64,000 bases of DNA, from assembly GCF_030252185.1 (NCBI RefSeq), contig NZ_CP126970.1, positions 1,178,001 to 1,242,000 of the forward strand, written 5' to 3'. Under the pieces are notes generated by a model. It ran no database searches and had not been told where the DNA came from. It was given only the letters and a program-made list of their open reading frames with translations. Source of the DNA: Corynebacterium suedekumii (GTDB lineage Bacteria > Actinomycetota > Actinomycetes > Mycobacteriales > Mycobacteriaceae). Every line of letters starts with the position of its first letter. Within the stretch, counting starts at the first letter, position 1. The position numbers and the translations under genes were made by a program. Shown here one piece after another: positions 54,771 to 63,362 of this stretch.

Positions 54771-55907
54771 TCAGGCCACCGTCTCGGTGGCAGCCAACCT
54801 GTGCAGCCGGGGGATCGGCATGCGCATGTTGAGGGCGGCGGCAGTACCGGAACCTGGCCAGTGCAGCACCGCCGCCCGATCGGCGAGGTCACCCTCGACC
54901 ACCACCGGATCCTCCTCGCCGGAGGGGATGGGCCCGCTCATCTTGAGTGACTGGCCCCACTGATCGGTCCAGAAGTAGACGGGGTGGTCGAGGGCGGGGG
55001 CGTCATCGCCGTGCAGGAGTGCAGCTGCGGCCACCTTGCCCTGTTCAATGGCCGTGGTCCAGATCGGTTTCCGGCCCACCCCCGACGGGCCGTTGATCCA
55101 GGTGACGTCACCGGCGGCGACGATCCGGTCGGTGATCCGGCAGCGGTCGTCGGCGATGAGGCGACCGCCAGCCAGCAGACCCGAGTCTTCCAACCAGCCG
55201 ATGTTCGGCAGATCCCCGGCGGCGGTGATGACGATGTCCGAGGTCAGCTCGGACCCGTCGGTGAGGGTGACGGTCATGCCTTCGCCGAACTCCCGGACCG
55301 TCGACACCATGGCGTCGATGACCCGCAGTCCCTGCTCGAGGGCGGCATCGGTGAGAATGCCGCCGAGCAGTGACCCGAGATGCAGTTCCATCGGGGTGCC
55401 GGGATGGACCAGGGTGACGGGGCAACCGAGGCCGACGGCTCCGGAGGCGACCTCCATGCCGAGTGGTCCGCCGCCGATGACGGTGACCGTCGGTCGGTCG
55501 AGGAGATGGCGCTTGAGCACGGCGGCGTCGTCCAGCGATCGGAGCGTGAGTTCGCGCGCGCTGTCGGTGAAGCGGCGGGCGTGGGAGCCGGCGGCGATGA
55601 TCAGGCCGTCGAAGCCCACCTGGGTGCCGTCATCGAGGGAGACGGTGCGGCCGTCGGTGTCGAGGCCGACGGCGGTGCGGCCGAGTAGTTCGGTGCCGCC
55701 GTGGGTGGGGTCGGGGAGTGTGCCCACGTCGAGGTCCTCGCCGGGGGCGAGGGCGACCTTGGACAGGGCGGGGCGGGAGTAGGTGGCGTGCGGTTCCTCG
55801 CCGATGATGGTGAGGGCTCCGTCGTATCCGAGGCGGCGGAGGGTGTCGCCGGCGGTCAACCCGGCCACGCCGTTTCCGACGATGACGATGCTGTGCAGGT
55901 CAGCCAT
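54771..55907 (-). CDS. FAD-dependent ferredoxin reductase of the P450 system
   Basis: A 378-residue reductase of the putidaredoxin/rubredoxin reductase type that passes NAD(P)H electrons to the ferredoxin encoded just upstream. The FAD motif is IVGNGVAGLTAG (about residues 9-20), the NAD(P) motif VIGGGPLGMEVASG (about 142-155) and the second FAD contact RIVAAGDVTW. The gene starts four bases after the ferredoxin stop, so the two form an operon divergent from lysR. Electron acceptor: probably the P450 at 57.2 kb by way of the ferredoxin. Confidence 0.9.
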   Translation of the reverse strand: MADLHSIVIVGNGVAGLTAGDTLRRLGYDGALTIIGEEPHATYSRPALSKVALAPGEDLDVGTLPDPTHGGTELLGRTAVGLDTDGRTVSLDDGTQVGFDGLIIAAGSHARRFTDSARELTLRSLDDAAVLKRHLLDRPTVTVIGGGPLGMEVASGAVGLGCPVTLVHPGTPMELHLGSLLGGILTDAALEQGLRVIDAMVSTVREFGEGMTVTLTDGSELTSDIVITAAGDLPNIGWLEDSGLLAGGRLIADDRCRITDRIVAAGDVTWINGPSGVGRKPIWTTAIEQGKVAAAALLHGDDAPALDHPVYFWTDQWGQSLKMSGPIPSGEEDPVVVEGDLADRAAVLHWPGSGTAAALNMRMPIPRLHRLAATETVA

Positions 55908-55911
55908 GTGC

Positions 55912-56109
55912 TCACACCAGCTTCAGGGCGGCGACGGGGCAGACGCGGACGGCGTCCTGCGCGGTGGGCAGGTCGGCTTCGTCGATCTCGGGGCGGTCGA
56001 TGACCAGTTCGCCGTCATCGTCGAGGTGCATGAGGTCCGGGGCGGCCTCCTCGCAGAGGCCGTGGCCCTCGCAGCGCGGGCGGTCGAGTTCGATGCGGGT
56101 GGTGCTCAT
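55912..56109 (-). CDS. Ferredoxin with CxxHxxC cluster motif
   Basis: A 65-residue electron carrier. The ligands are Cys13, Cys19 and Cys57 (CEGHGLC and CPVAAL), with His16 where a second cysteine sits in four-iron ferredoxins. Such three-Cys small ferredoxins usually carry a [3Fe-4S] cluster and serve P450 enzymes. It would link the downstream reductase to the cytochrome P450. Confidence 0.9.
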   Translation of the reverse strand: MSTTRIELDRPRCEGHGLCEEAAPDLMHLDDDGELVIDRPEIDEADLPTAQDAVRVCPVAALKLV

Positions 56110-56186
56110 GAGTGTCCTCCTGGTGGTGCGGACGTCGATGTGACCGGCGTCATGGTGGTGTGGTTCTGAGCGTCGCAGAACAGCCG

Positions 56187-56204
56187 CAATGTGTCTAATG
56201 AATG
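56187..56204 (-). promoter_or_regulatory. Putative LysR operator between ferredoxin and lysR
   Basis: On the minus strand it reads CATTCATTAGACACATTG, sharing ATTCATT-x-G-x-CA with the repeat before the P450 gene (57176-57191). It is placed to control both the ferredoxin operon and lysR itself. Confidence 0.45.
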
Positions 56205-56216
56205 TTTCTCATGGGT

Positions 56217-56222
56217 TATATT
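56217..56222 (+). promoter_or_regulatory. Probable -10 box, leaderless lysR start
   Basis: TATATT lies six bases before ATG 56229 in an AT-rich region; no ribosome binding site is seen. Confidence 0.5.
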
Positions 56223-56228
56223 CGTCAT

Positions 56229-57143
56229 ATGGATACCTCCGGCCGTCGGTCGACCGTCAACCTGGCGACGGTGGACCTCAACCTCCTCGTCTCGCTCCAT
56301 GCGTTGCTGGAGGAGCGCTCCGTCACCGGCGCGGCCGAGCGGCTCGGTCTGTCCCAGCCGGCGATGAGCCACGCCCTGCGACGGATCCGGAAACTGTTCG
56401 ACGACCAGATCCTCGTCCGGGAGGGCAATCGCAGCATCCTCACGCCACGGGCCAAGGGTCTGCTCGGGCCCCTGCGTGATGTGCTCTCCCGCACCTCCGG
56501 GCTACTGGGCGGGGAGATTTTCGACCCCCGGCACAGTCAGCGGACCGTCACCGTCGCCATGTCGACGTCGGTCGCCTACATTCTCGGTGGACCGCTGACC
56601 CGCCTGCTGGAGGAGCAGGCCCCGGGGGTTCGGCTGCGGGTGATCACGACGGCGGACATGTCCGACGCGGTGTTCACCGAAGGGCAGGCCGATGTGCTGC
56701 TGCTCGCCGAGGGGTACGCCTCCTCGCACTCGCGGGAGCGGCTTTTCGACGATGACTGGGTCGTCGTCAGCGGCACCCCCGGCCTCAGCGCCGACAACGT
56801 CGTCGACCGCCTGTGGACCTGGCCTCACGTGGTGCTCGACGCCGACCGCATCCCCCGCCCCTACGAGATGCTGCGCCACCGGGGTATCGAGGTGGACATC
56901 GATGTCCGCGTCAACGACTGGTTGCTGGTCCCGCAGTTCGTCGAGGGGATGCGTCGCGTCGGTCTGCACCGGCGCCGGATCATGGAACGAATGGCCCGGC
57001 ACCGGGAGCTCTACTTCGTCCCCTTCCCCTTCGATCTGCTCGGCCTCAGCGTGGACATGGTGTGGAACCCCTGGTTGGCTGACGATGCCTACCGTGGCTG
57101 GTTGCGGGACCTGCTCGTGCAGGCGGCCTCGGGTGGCGAATGA
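56229..57143 (+). CDS. LysR-type transcriptional regulator of the P450 island
   Basis: A 304-residue regulator of the NahR/NodD-like LysR group. The winged helix-turn-helix covers about residues 14-75 (LLVSLHALLEERSVTGAAER, LGLSQPAMSHALRRIRKLFD), and the inducer-binding domain follows. ATG 56229 is chosen because a TATATT box lies six bases upstream; ATG 56202 or 56211 would add residues with no homology support. It is divergent from the ferredoxin operon and precedes the P450 gene. The inducer is probably an aromatic acid, by family analogy. Confidence 0.88.
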   Translation: MDTSGRRSTVNLATVDLNLLVSLHALLEERSVTGAAERLGLSQPAMSHALRRIRKLFDDQILVREGNRSILTPRAKGLLGPLRDVLSRTSGLLGGEIFDPRHSQRTVTVAMSTSVAYILGGPLTRLLEEQAPGVRLRVITTADMSDAVFTEGQADVLLLAEGYASSHSRERLFDDDWVVVSGTPGLSADNVVDRLWTWPHVVLDADRIPRPYEMLRHRGIEVDIDVRVNDWLLVPQFVEGMRRVGLHRRRIMERMARHRELYFVPFPFDLLGLSVDMVWNPWLADDAYRGWLRDLLVQAASGGE

Positions 57144-57191
57144 CATTCGCCAGATGAATGGGGGAGATCACAAATATTCATTTGTCAGATG
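57144..57191 (+). promoter_or_regulatory. Putative LysR operators ahead of the P450 gene
   Basis: CATTCGCCAGATGAATG (57144-57160) is an inverted repeat CATTC-N7-GAATG. A second half-related copy, ATTCATTTGTCAGATG, lies at 57176-57191. Both resemble the site at 56187-56204. They lie between the lysR stop and the P450 start, the expected place for a LysR activator. Confidence 0.5.
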
Positions 57192-57217
57192 TATCGCCCT
57201 GAGGTTGACTGTGGCCC

Positions 57218-58408
57218 ATGACACACGCCACCGCCACCGCCGTTCCCACCACCGACCTCGACCTCTTTTCCGACGAGGTTCTGGGCAACCCCACGACGTA
57301 CCACAACCAGCTGCGTGAACAGGGCACCGTCGTCCACGTCCCCGCCAACGACGTCTGGGCGATCACCCGCTACGACCAGGTCCGCGACGCCCTCGGCGAC
57401 CCGCTCACCTTCTCCTCCACGAAGGTCGCCTTCAACGACACCTCCAACGGCTACCTCCGGGGCACCTCACTCGCCTCGGATCCGCCGCAGCACGGACCCC
57501 TGCGTGCCGCCCTGTCCGAGAATCTCAACAACCGCGCCATGCGGAAGATGAAGGACGACATCTTCGCCAAGGGTGACGTGCTCGTCAGGGAGCTGGCCGC
57601 CACGGGGGAGTTCGACGGCATGACGGAACTGGCGGAGGCATTCCCGGTCTCCATCGTCATGGACCTCATCGGCATCCAGGGGGAGATCCGGGAGAAGATG
57701 CTGCCCTGGGGTGAGGCCGCCTTCAACATGCTCGGGCCCCTCAACGAGCGCGCCACCTCCGGCCTCCCGCTCGTCGGTGAACTCGTCGAGTGGACCCACC
57801 ACACCGTCAAGGCAGACGACCTTCTCGAAGGCTCCATCGGCCGGGCCCTGTTCGCCGCCGCCGAGCGGGGAGACATCCCCCACGAGGCCTGCGGCATGAT
57901 CATCCACCAGTACATCGCCGCCGGCCTGGACACCACCATCACCTCCATCGGTAACGCCCTCGAGCTTTTCGCCGCGCACCCGGACCAGTTTGAACTGCTG
58001 CGCTCCGATCTCTCCCTCGTCCCGGCCGCCTTCATGGAGGTGCTCCGTCTGCGTACCCCCGCTCCGGTGCTGGGCCGCGGAACCACCCGCGACGTCGAGG
58101 TCGACGGCACGACCATCCCCGCCGGGGCCCAGGTCGCGCTGCTTCTCGACGCCGGCAACCTCGACCCCCGCCACTACGACAACCCCGAGGTCTTCGACAT
58201 CCGCCGCAACCCGGTGGACAACCTCGGCTTCGGCTACGGCATCCACGGTTGTGCCGGCCAGGCGCTCGCCCGCCTCGAGGCCCAGGCCGTCATCAAGGCG
58301 CTGGCCACCCACGTCGAGTCCTACACCGTGGCCCGGACCGAGCGTCGCCTGAACAATTTCACCCACCCGTTCTCCTCCATTGAGATCACGGACGTCGTGC
58401 TCGCCTGA
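57218..58408 (+). CDS. Cytochrome P450, CYP199-like
   Basis: A 396-residue soluble bacterial P450. The I-helix has AGLDTT (235-240), the K-helix EVLR (274-277), and the heme loop FGYGIHGCAGQALAR carries Cys345. Segments such as ELAEAFPVSIVMDLIGI and LPWGEAAFNMLGPLNE resemble, from memory, CYP199 enzymes that oxidise para-substituted benzoates; that substrate assignment is tentative. Electrons should come from the divergent ferredoxin and reductase genes. The LysR gene and operator repeats lie immediately upstream. Confidence 0.88.
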   Translation: MTHATATAVPTTDLDLFSDEVLGNPTTYHNQLREQGTVVHVPANDVWAITRYDQVRDALGDPLTFSSTKVAFNDTSNGYLRGTSLASDPPQHGPLRAALSENLNNRAMRKMKDDIFAKGDVLVRELAATGEFDGMTELAEAFPVSIVMDLIGIQGEIREKMLPWGEAAFNMLGPLNERATSGLPLVGELVEWTHHTVKADDLLEGSIGRALFAAAERGDIPHEACGMIIHQYIAAGLDTTITSIGNALELFAAHPDQFELLRSDLSLVPAAFMEVLRLRTPAPVLGRGTTRDVEVDGTTIPAGAQVALLLDAGNLDPRHYDNPEVFDIRRNPVDNLGFGYGIHGCAGQALARLEAQAVIKALATHVESYTVARTERRLNNFTHPFSSIEITDVVLA

Positions 58409-58447
58409 GAAACTGCGCGACCCGGCGCACCCCGCCGGAACACCCGC

Positions 58448-58453
58448 TACCCT
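58448..58453 (+). promoter_or_regulatory. Possible -10 box before the maleylacetate reductase gene
   Basis: TACCCT lies seven bases before ATG 58461. The P450 gene ends 52 bases upstream, so the reductase may have its own leaderless transcript or be cotranscribed. Confidence 0.3.
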
Positions 58454-58460
58454 CGCCACC

Positions 58461-59528
58461 ATGAGTCTCACCTTCCATCACGTCACCCTCGGCCAGCGCG
58501 TCCTGTTCGGGGCAGGGCAGGCCGCCACCCACCTGGCGGAGGAGATCGACCGCTTCAGTGCGGAGCGGGTCATGGTCATCGCCAGTCCCCGGGAGATGGA
58601 CCGGGCCCGGGAGATGTTCGCCGGGATCGAGGTGGCGGTGTGGCACGACGACATCGCCATGCATGTGCCGGTGGAGGTGGCGGACCGGGCCCGGGACGCC
58701 GCGCGTCTGGGGCACATCGACCTGCTGGTCACGGTGGGTGGTGGTTCGGCGGTGGGGACCGCGAAGGCGGTGAGTCTGACCTCGGGTCTGCCACAGGTCG
58801 CGGTGCCCACCACCTACGCCGGTTCGGAGGCGACCAATGTGTGGGGGATGACGGAGGCCGGCCGGAAGGTCACGGGGACGGACGACGTGGTTCTGCCGGT
58901 GTCGGTGATCTACGATCCCGAGCTCACCCTGTCGCTGCCGGTGGGGCTGTCGGTGGCGTCGGGGTTCAACGGCATCGCGCACTGCGTCGATTCCCTGTGG
59001 GCGCCGAGGGTCGATCCGATCACTGCGGCCCTGGCGACGGAGGGGGCCCGGGCGTTGGCGGCGGGCCTGTCGCAGATCGTGGAGGACCCCGCCGCCGTCG
59101 ACGGCCGTGATCAGGCCCTCTACGGTGCCTATCTCGCCGCGGTCTCCTTCGCGTCTGCCGGATCGGGCATGCACCACAAGCTCTGCCACATCCTCGGCGG
59201 CACCTTCAACCTGCCGCACGCCCAGACCCACGCCGTCGTCCTGCCGTATGTGCTGGCCTTCAACGCGCCGCACGCCCCGGCGGCGGAGGCGCGGCTGGCC
59301 ACCGCCTTCGACGCTCCGACGGCGCTGGCGGGTCTGCAGGATCTGCGACAGCGTCTCGACGCCCCGCGGTCCCTCGCCGAGCTCGGCTTCACCGCCGAGG
59401 GCATCCCGGCCGTGGTGGAGCAGGCCCTCGAGGCGGTCCCGGACTCCAACCCCCGCGAGGTCACCGCGGACAATCTCACCGCGCTGCTCACGGCGGCGCT
59501 GCAGGGGGCGGATCCGGCCGGCGGGTGA
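58461..59528 (+). CDS. Maleylacetate reductase-like iron-type alcohol dehydrogenase
   Basis: A 355-residue NAD(P)H-dependent reductase; the length and sequence fit maleylacetate reductases, which convert maleylacetate to 3-oxoadipate at the end of hydroxyquinol and resorcinol breakdown. The dinucleotide loop is VGGGSAVGTAKA, followed by PTTYAGSEATNVWG, and metal-site histidines occur in GIAHCVD and HHKLCHILGG. No ring-cleaving dioxygenase is in the window. It lies 52 bases after the P450 gene in the same direction. A different iron-ADH substrate remains possible. Confidence 0.85.
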   Translation: MSLTFHHVTLGQRVLFGAGQAATHLAEEIDRFSAERVMVIASPREMDRAREMFAGIEVAVWHDDIAMHVPVEVADRARDAARLGHIDLLVTVGGGSAVGTAKAVSLTSGLPQVAVPTTYAGSEATNVWGMTEAGRKVTGTDDVVLPVSVIYDPELTLSLPVGLSVASGFNGIAHCVDSLWAPRVDPITAALATEGARALAAGLSQIVEDPAAVDGRDQALYGAYLAAVSFASAGSGMHHKLCHILGGTFNLPHAQTHAVVLPYVLAFNAPHAPAAEARLATAFDAPTALAGLQDLRQRLDAPRSLAELGFTAEGIPAVVEQALEAVPDSNPREVTADNLTALLTAALQGADPAGG

Positions 59529-59551
59529 TCGGCGGTCCTCGTCAAGGGTGG

Positions 59552-59557
59552 CAGAAT
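59552..59557 (+). promoter_or_regulatory. Possible -10 box before alr
   Basis: CAGAAT lies seven bases before ATG 59565, so a leaderless start there would make the alr protein three residues shorter than from ATG 59556. Confidence 0.3.
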
Positions 59558-60662
59558 GAGCACCATGGATCTGCTCACCGCCCGCATCGACCTGGATGCG
59601 ATCGCCCACAACACCCGCACGATCAAGGGCCTTATCGGGGATGTCCGGCTCATGGCGGTGGTCAAGGCCGACGGGTACGGGCACGGGGCGCTGGAGGCGG
59701 CCCGGATCATGGCGGACAACGGTGCGGACGCGTTCGGGGTGGCGACGCTGCGGGAGGCGGTGGCGTTGCGGGAGGGCGGCGTCGATAAGCCGGTGCTGGC
59801 GTGGCTGTGGTCGCCGGAGCAGGACATCGCGGAGGCGCTCGCCCTGGGCGTCGAGCTCGGCGTCCCCTCCCTCGCCCACGCACGCACGCTTGTCGACGCC
59901 GCCGTGCCCGCCCGCGTCTGCGTCAAGGTCGACACCGGTCTGCACCGCTCCGGGGTCGACGAGGCGGACTGGGACGAGGTGTTCACCTTGCTGCGGGATG
60001 CCGACCACCTCACCGTCACCGGGGTTTTCTCCCACCTGGCCTGCGCGGATGAGCCGGAGCATCCGGCCAATGACGCCCAGGCGACCGCGTTCGGCCGGGC
60101 CATCGCCCGTGCCCGCTCGCTGGGACTCGACGTCCCGGTCAACCACCTGTGCAACTCACCGGCGGCGCTGACCCGCCCCGACCTGCGCCATGAGCAGGTC
60201 CGGGTGGGGGTGGCCATGTACGGTCTGGAGCCGGTGCCGGGCCTCAACCACGGGCTGCGGCCGGCGATGACGTGGGCTGCGTCGGTGCTCGTGGTCAAGC
60301 CGATTACGGCGGGGGAGGGCACCAGCTACGGGCTGACGTGGACGGCCGGGGAGGACGGTTACCTCGCCGTCGTGCCGGCCGGGTATGCGGACGGGGTGCC
60401 GCGGAACTGGCAGGGCCACCTCGAGGTCGGCATCGGCGGGAAACGGTACCCGCAGGTCGGGCGGGTGTGCATGGACCAGATCGTCGTGTCCCTGGGCGCC
60501 AACGAGTTCGGCGTGCAGCCTGATGATGAGGCCGTTATCTTCGGGGAGGGCGGCATGAGCGCCACCGAGCTGGCCGCCGCCACCGGCACCATCAACTACG
60601 AGGTGGTCTGCCGTCCCACCGGCCGGACGGTCCGCACCTACGAGGGAGGGGTGCACCTGTGA
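59556..60662 (+). CDS. alr: Alanine racemase
   Basis: Makes D-alanine for peptidoglycan using pyridoxal phosphate. The 368-residue product has the PLP lysine in VVKADGYGHG (Lys37), the second catalytic base tyrosine in GTSYGL (about residue 258), and the VGRVCMDQ motif. The start may be ATG 59556 or ATG 59565. The stop overlaps the tsaE start (GTGA). The alr-tsaE-tsaB order is common in actinobacteria. Confidence 0.95.
   Translation: MSTMDLLTARIDLDAIAHNTRTIKGLIGDVRLMAVVKADGYGHGALEAARIMADNGADAFGVATLREAVALREGGVDKPVLAWLWSPEQDIAEALALGVELGVPSLAHARTLVDAAVPARVCVKVDTGLHRSGVDEADWDEVFTLLRDADHLTVTGVFSHLACADEPEHPANDAQATAFGRAIARARSLGLDVPVNHLCNSPAALTRPDLRHEQVRVGVAMYGLEPVPGLNHGLRPAMTWAASVLVVKPITAGEGTSYGLTWTAGEDGYLAVVPAGYADGVPRNWQGHLEVGIGGKRYPQVGRVCMDQIVVSLGANEFGVQPDDEAVIFGEGGMSATELAAATGTINYEVVCRPTGRTVRTYEGGVHL
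59778..59790 (-). repeat. Variant of the 13-base element (GCTTATCGACGCC)
   Basis: Reverse-strand variant inside alr differing from the main form at one base. Confidence 0.45.
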
Positions 60663-61168
60663 GAAGCGACTTTCCCGCCCGTGGCACGCGCCGCCTCGAC
60701 ACCGCCGCCGACACCCGGGCCTTCGGCGAGGAGCTCGGCCGGGCGCTGCAGGCCGGGGACGTGGTCATCCTCGACGGCCCGCTCGGCGCGGGCAAGACCA
60801 CGCTCACGCAGGGCATCGCCGCCGGTCTCGGTGTCAGGGGGCGGGTGACCTCCCCGACCTTCGTCATCGCCCGGGAGCACCGCTCCACCGTCGGCGGCCC
60901 CACCCTCGTCCACGTCGACGCCTACCGGCTGCTCGGAGAGGGGTCCTCCGGTGATCCACTCGGTGAGCTCGACGCGCTCGACCTGGACACGGAACTTCTC
61001 GACGCCGTCGTCGTCGCCGAATGGGGCGGCGGCCTCGTCGAGCAGATCACCGAGGAATACCTGTTCATCCACCTCGACCGGGAGACCGCGGTGCGGGAGG
61101 ACCCGGATTCGGAGGCCCGCATCTTCACCTGGGAGCTGCGCAGCCCGGGTTTGCCGGACCAGGTCTAG
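60659..61168 (+). CDS. tsaE: tRNA threonylcarbamoyladenosine ATPase TsaE
   Basis: ATPase that works with TsaB and TsaD to place the t6A modification at position 37 of ANN-reading tRNAs. The 169-residue product has the P-loop GPLGAGKTT (40-48), the SPTF switch segment and the conserved VHVDAYRL with VVVAEWG. GTG start overlaps alr. Partner tsaB is encoded two genes downstream. Confidence 0.95.
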   Translation: MRSDFPARGTRRLDTAADTRAFGEELGRALQAGDVVILDGPLGAGKTTLTQGIAAGLGVRGRVTSPTFVIAREHRSTVGGPTLVHVDAYRLLGEGSSGDPLGELDALDLDTELLDAVVVAEWGGGLVEQITEEYLFIHLDRETAVREDPDSEARIFTWELRSPGLPDQV

Positions 61169-61177
61169 GAGAGTTCA

Positions 61178-62791
61178 ATGGCGGGTGTGCTGGACTTTCT
61201 CGCCGCAAACCCCCTCATCGCGCTGGTGGCCATCCTCGCGATCGGCCTCGCCCTCGGACGGATCCGCGTGTTCGGCCTCTCGCTCGGCGCGGCCGCCGTC
61301 CTCTTCGTCGCCCTCGGCCTGTCCACCGCCAACCCGGACATCCAGATCCCGCCGCTGGTGTTCCAGCTGGGCCTGGCGATGTTCGTCTACGCCATCGGCC
61401 TGACCGCCGGCGAGCGTTTCTTCGCGGAGTTCCGCACCCGCGGCTGGCGCCTGACCCTGTTCATGATCGCGCTGCTCACTTCCCTGGTCGGCCTCTCGGT
61501 CGCCCTGGTCAAGGGCCTGGGTCTGCAGGCGACGACGGGTGCCGGCATGTTCGCCGGAGCCCTGACGTCGACCCCGGGCATGGCGGCGATCGTCGCCATG
61601 GTGGAGCAGACCGACCCGGCGGCCGCGGGTGAGCCGGTCATCGGATATTCGCTGGCCTACCCGGGTGCCGTCCTCGGCTCCATCCTCGTCGCCGCCGTCG
61701 GCGCGGCCCTGCTCAAGGTAGACCACATCGGCGACGCGCGCGCCGAGGGCCTCATCATCGCCCCACTGGAGTGGGACGGGCTGCGCATCGGCCCCGGGAT
61801 CACCGGAACGGTGTCCCAGCTGCCGGCATTGGCAGGGGCGGACGTCATCGCCACCCGCATCGTCCACGGTCCGCACGACCACACCCTCGCCGCCCCCACC
61901 GACGAACTGCACGAGGGCATGGTCCTGGTGATCAACGGCACCCATGAGGCCATCGCCGCCGCCCAGGCCGCCCTCGGCGAGCCGGTCGACGTGTCCATCG
62001 AGGGCACCGACCTGGTGTACAAGCGCCTGACGGTCTCCAATCCGCGGATCGTCGGTCGAACCCTCGCCCAGCTCAACACCGTCGACGCCGGATTCCAGAT
62101 CGCCCGCATCCGCCGCGGTGACTCCGATGTCGTGCCCGCGGCCGACGATGTTCTCAACTACTCCGACCGCGTCCGGGTGGTCGCCGCCCCCAACCGGATG
62201 GCGGAGGTCCGCACCTACCTGGGGGACTCGGAACGCTCCCTGGCCGCCCCGGATCTGCTGCCCTTCGCCCTCGGCCTGCTGCTGGGTCTGCTGCTCGGCG
62301 CGATCCCCGTCCCCTTGCCCGGTGGTTCGGTGCTCTCCCTCGGATTCGGCGGCGGCCCCATCGTCGCGGGCCTGGTCCTCGGCGCGCTGCACCGCACCGG
62401 GCCGGTCACGTGGACCATGCCGTATCACGCGGTGAACACGGTGAGCACCCTCGGTCTGGCGCTGTTCCTCGCTGGCGTGGGCACCACCGCGGGCGCGGGA
62501 TTCCGGGACGCCCTCACCGACCCGTCCTCCCTGACCTACATGGCGGCCGGCTTCGCGGTGACGCTGGCGTCGGCGCTGCTGTGTGCCGTCATCGGCATGC
62601 TCGTGCTGCGGCTGCGCTGGGACGAGGCGATGGGCGTGGCCGCGGGCGCGACGACGAATCCGGCGATCATCTCCTACCTCAACGGGCAGACGGGCACCGA
62701 GCTGGCGACCCGTGGCTACGCCACCGTGTACCCGACGGCGATGATCGGCAAGATCATCGCCAGCCAGATTCTCCTGCTCCTGCTGCTGTGA
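61178..62791 (+). CDS. AspT/YidE-type putative transporter with two TrkA-C domains
   Basis: A 537-residue polytopic membrane protein. Two related five- or six-helix halves (about residues 1-175 and 365-537) flank a cytoplasmic region with two RCK_C/TrkA-C-like domains (about residues 190-350). This is the layout of the aspartate:alanine exchanger family and E. coli YidE/YbjL. Both halves carry the GxxTAG-like motifs (AIGLTAGERFF; GVGTTAGAGFRDAL). Substrate unknown. AGGAG (61168-61172) precedes the ATG. Confidence 0.85.
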   Translation: MAGVLDFLAANPLIALVAILAIGLALGRIRVFGLSLGAAAVLFVALGLSTANPDIQIPPLVFQLGLAMFVYAIGLTAGERFFAEFRTRGWRLTLFMIALLTSLVGLSVALVKGLGLQATTGAGMFAGALTSTPGMAAIVAMVEQTDPAAAGEPVIGYSLAYPGAVLGSILVAAVGAALLKVDHIGDARAEGLIIAPLEWDGLRIGPGITGTVSQLPALAGADVIATRIVHGPHDHTLAAPTDELHEGMVLVINGTHEAIAAAQAALGEPVDVSIEGTDLVYKRLTVSNPRIVGRTLAQLNTVDAGFQIARIRRGDSDVVPAADDVLNYSDRVRVVAAPNRMAEVRTYLGDSERSLAAPDLLPFALGLLLGLLLGAIPVPLPGGSVLSLGFGGGPIVAGLVLGALHRTGPVTWTMPYHAVNTVSTLGLALFLAGVGTTAGAGFRDALTDPSSLTYMAAGFAVTLASALLCAVIGMLVLRLRWDEAMGVAAGATTNPAIISYLNGQTGTELATRGYATVYPTAMIGKIIASQILLLLLL

Positions 62792-62852
62792 GCCGCCCGC
62801 GCGGGGAGTACCGTGGAGGGGACATTCCCTCAACCCCTCTAAGGAGACCCCT

Positions 62853-63335
62853 GTGCGCCTGAGCAAAGCCGGACTGGGCATCGTTGCCGCCGTCGTCGTC
62901 GCCTGGATCGCCGTCCTGGCCCTCATCATCGCCCTGCGACCGACCGGGACGGAGACGCGATTCGAGGCCGCCGGGGCACTCGAGCAGGCCGTCGCCGGCA
63001 TGGACGAGGATGGCCTCAACGTCGTCGGCCTGTCCCCGGGCGACATCTACGGGGAGGAGTGGATCGCCGCCGCCGTCGTGTGCCCCTTCGCCACCGAGCA
63101 GGGCATCGCCCAGACCTACGAGGCCGACGCCAGCGAACTCAACCTCGGTACCGAGGGCGTCCCGGAGGACACCAACTACCTCCTGCTCCGCGACGCCGAG
63201 GGTGGCCAGGCCTTCGACCGGATCGACCGTTCCGAGATCGACCTGTGCACCGTCCCGCTGCAGGGCTACTTCGATTCCCGCGTCATGCTCCCGCTGGGCA
63301 AGACCCAGGAGGGTGGCTGGGCGCTGCTCGGTTAG
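62853..63335 (+). CDS. Small anchored exported protein of unknown function
   Basis: A 160-residue protein with one N-terminal helix (LGIVAAVVVAWIAVLALIIA, residues 8-27) and an acidic outer domain containing two cysteines (about residues 77 and 133) that may form a disulfide. I do not recognise the domain. AAGGAG (62841-62846) lies six bases before the GTG start. It sits between the AspT-like transporter and tsaB, 61 bases after the former; related function is not implied. Confidence 0.7.
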   Translation: MRLSKAGLGIVAAVVVAWIAVLALIIALRPTGTETRFEAAGALEQAVAGMDEDGLNVVGLSPGDIYGEEWIAAAVVCPFATEQGIAQTYEADASELNLGTEGVPEDTNYLLLRDAEGGQAFDRIDRSEIDLCTVPLQGYFDSRVMLPLGKTQEGGWALLG

Positions 63336-63349
63336 CCCGACCCCTCCAC

Positions 63350-63355
63350 TACCCT
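63350..63355 (+). promoter_or_regulatory. Possible -10 box before tsaB
   Basis: TACCCT lies seven bases before the GTG at 63363, the spacing of a leaderless start. Confidence 0.3.
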
Positions 63356-63362
63356 GGACGAC

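Noticed and set aside
61175..63046. 623-residue open frame on the minus strand opposite the AspT-like gene
   Set aside because: Opposes a clear membrane protein; no recognisable domain; Gly/Arg/Gln-rich shadow.
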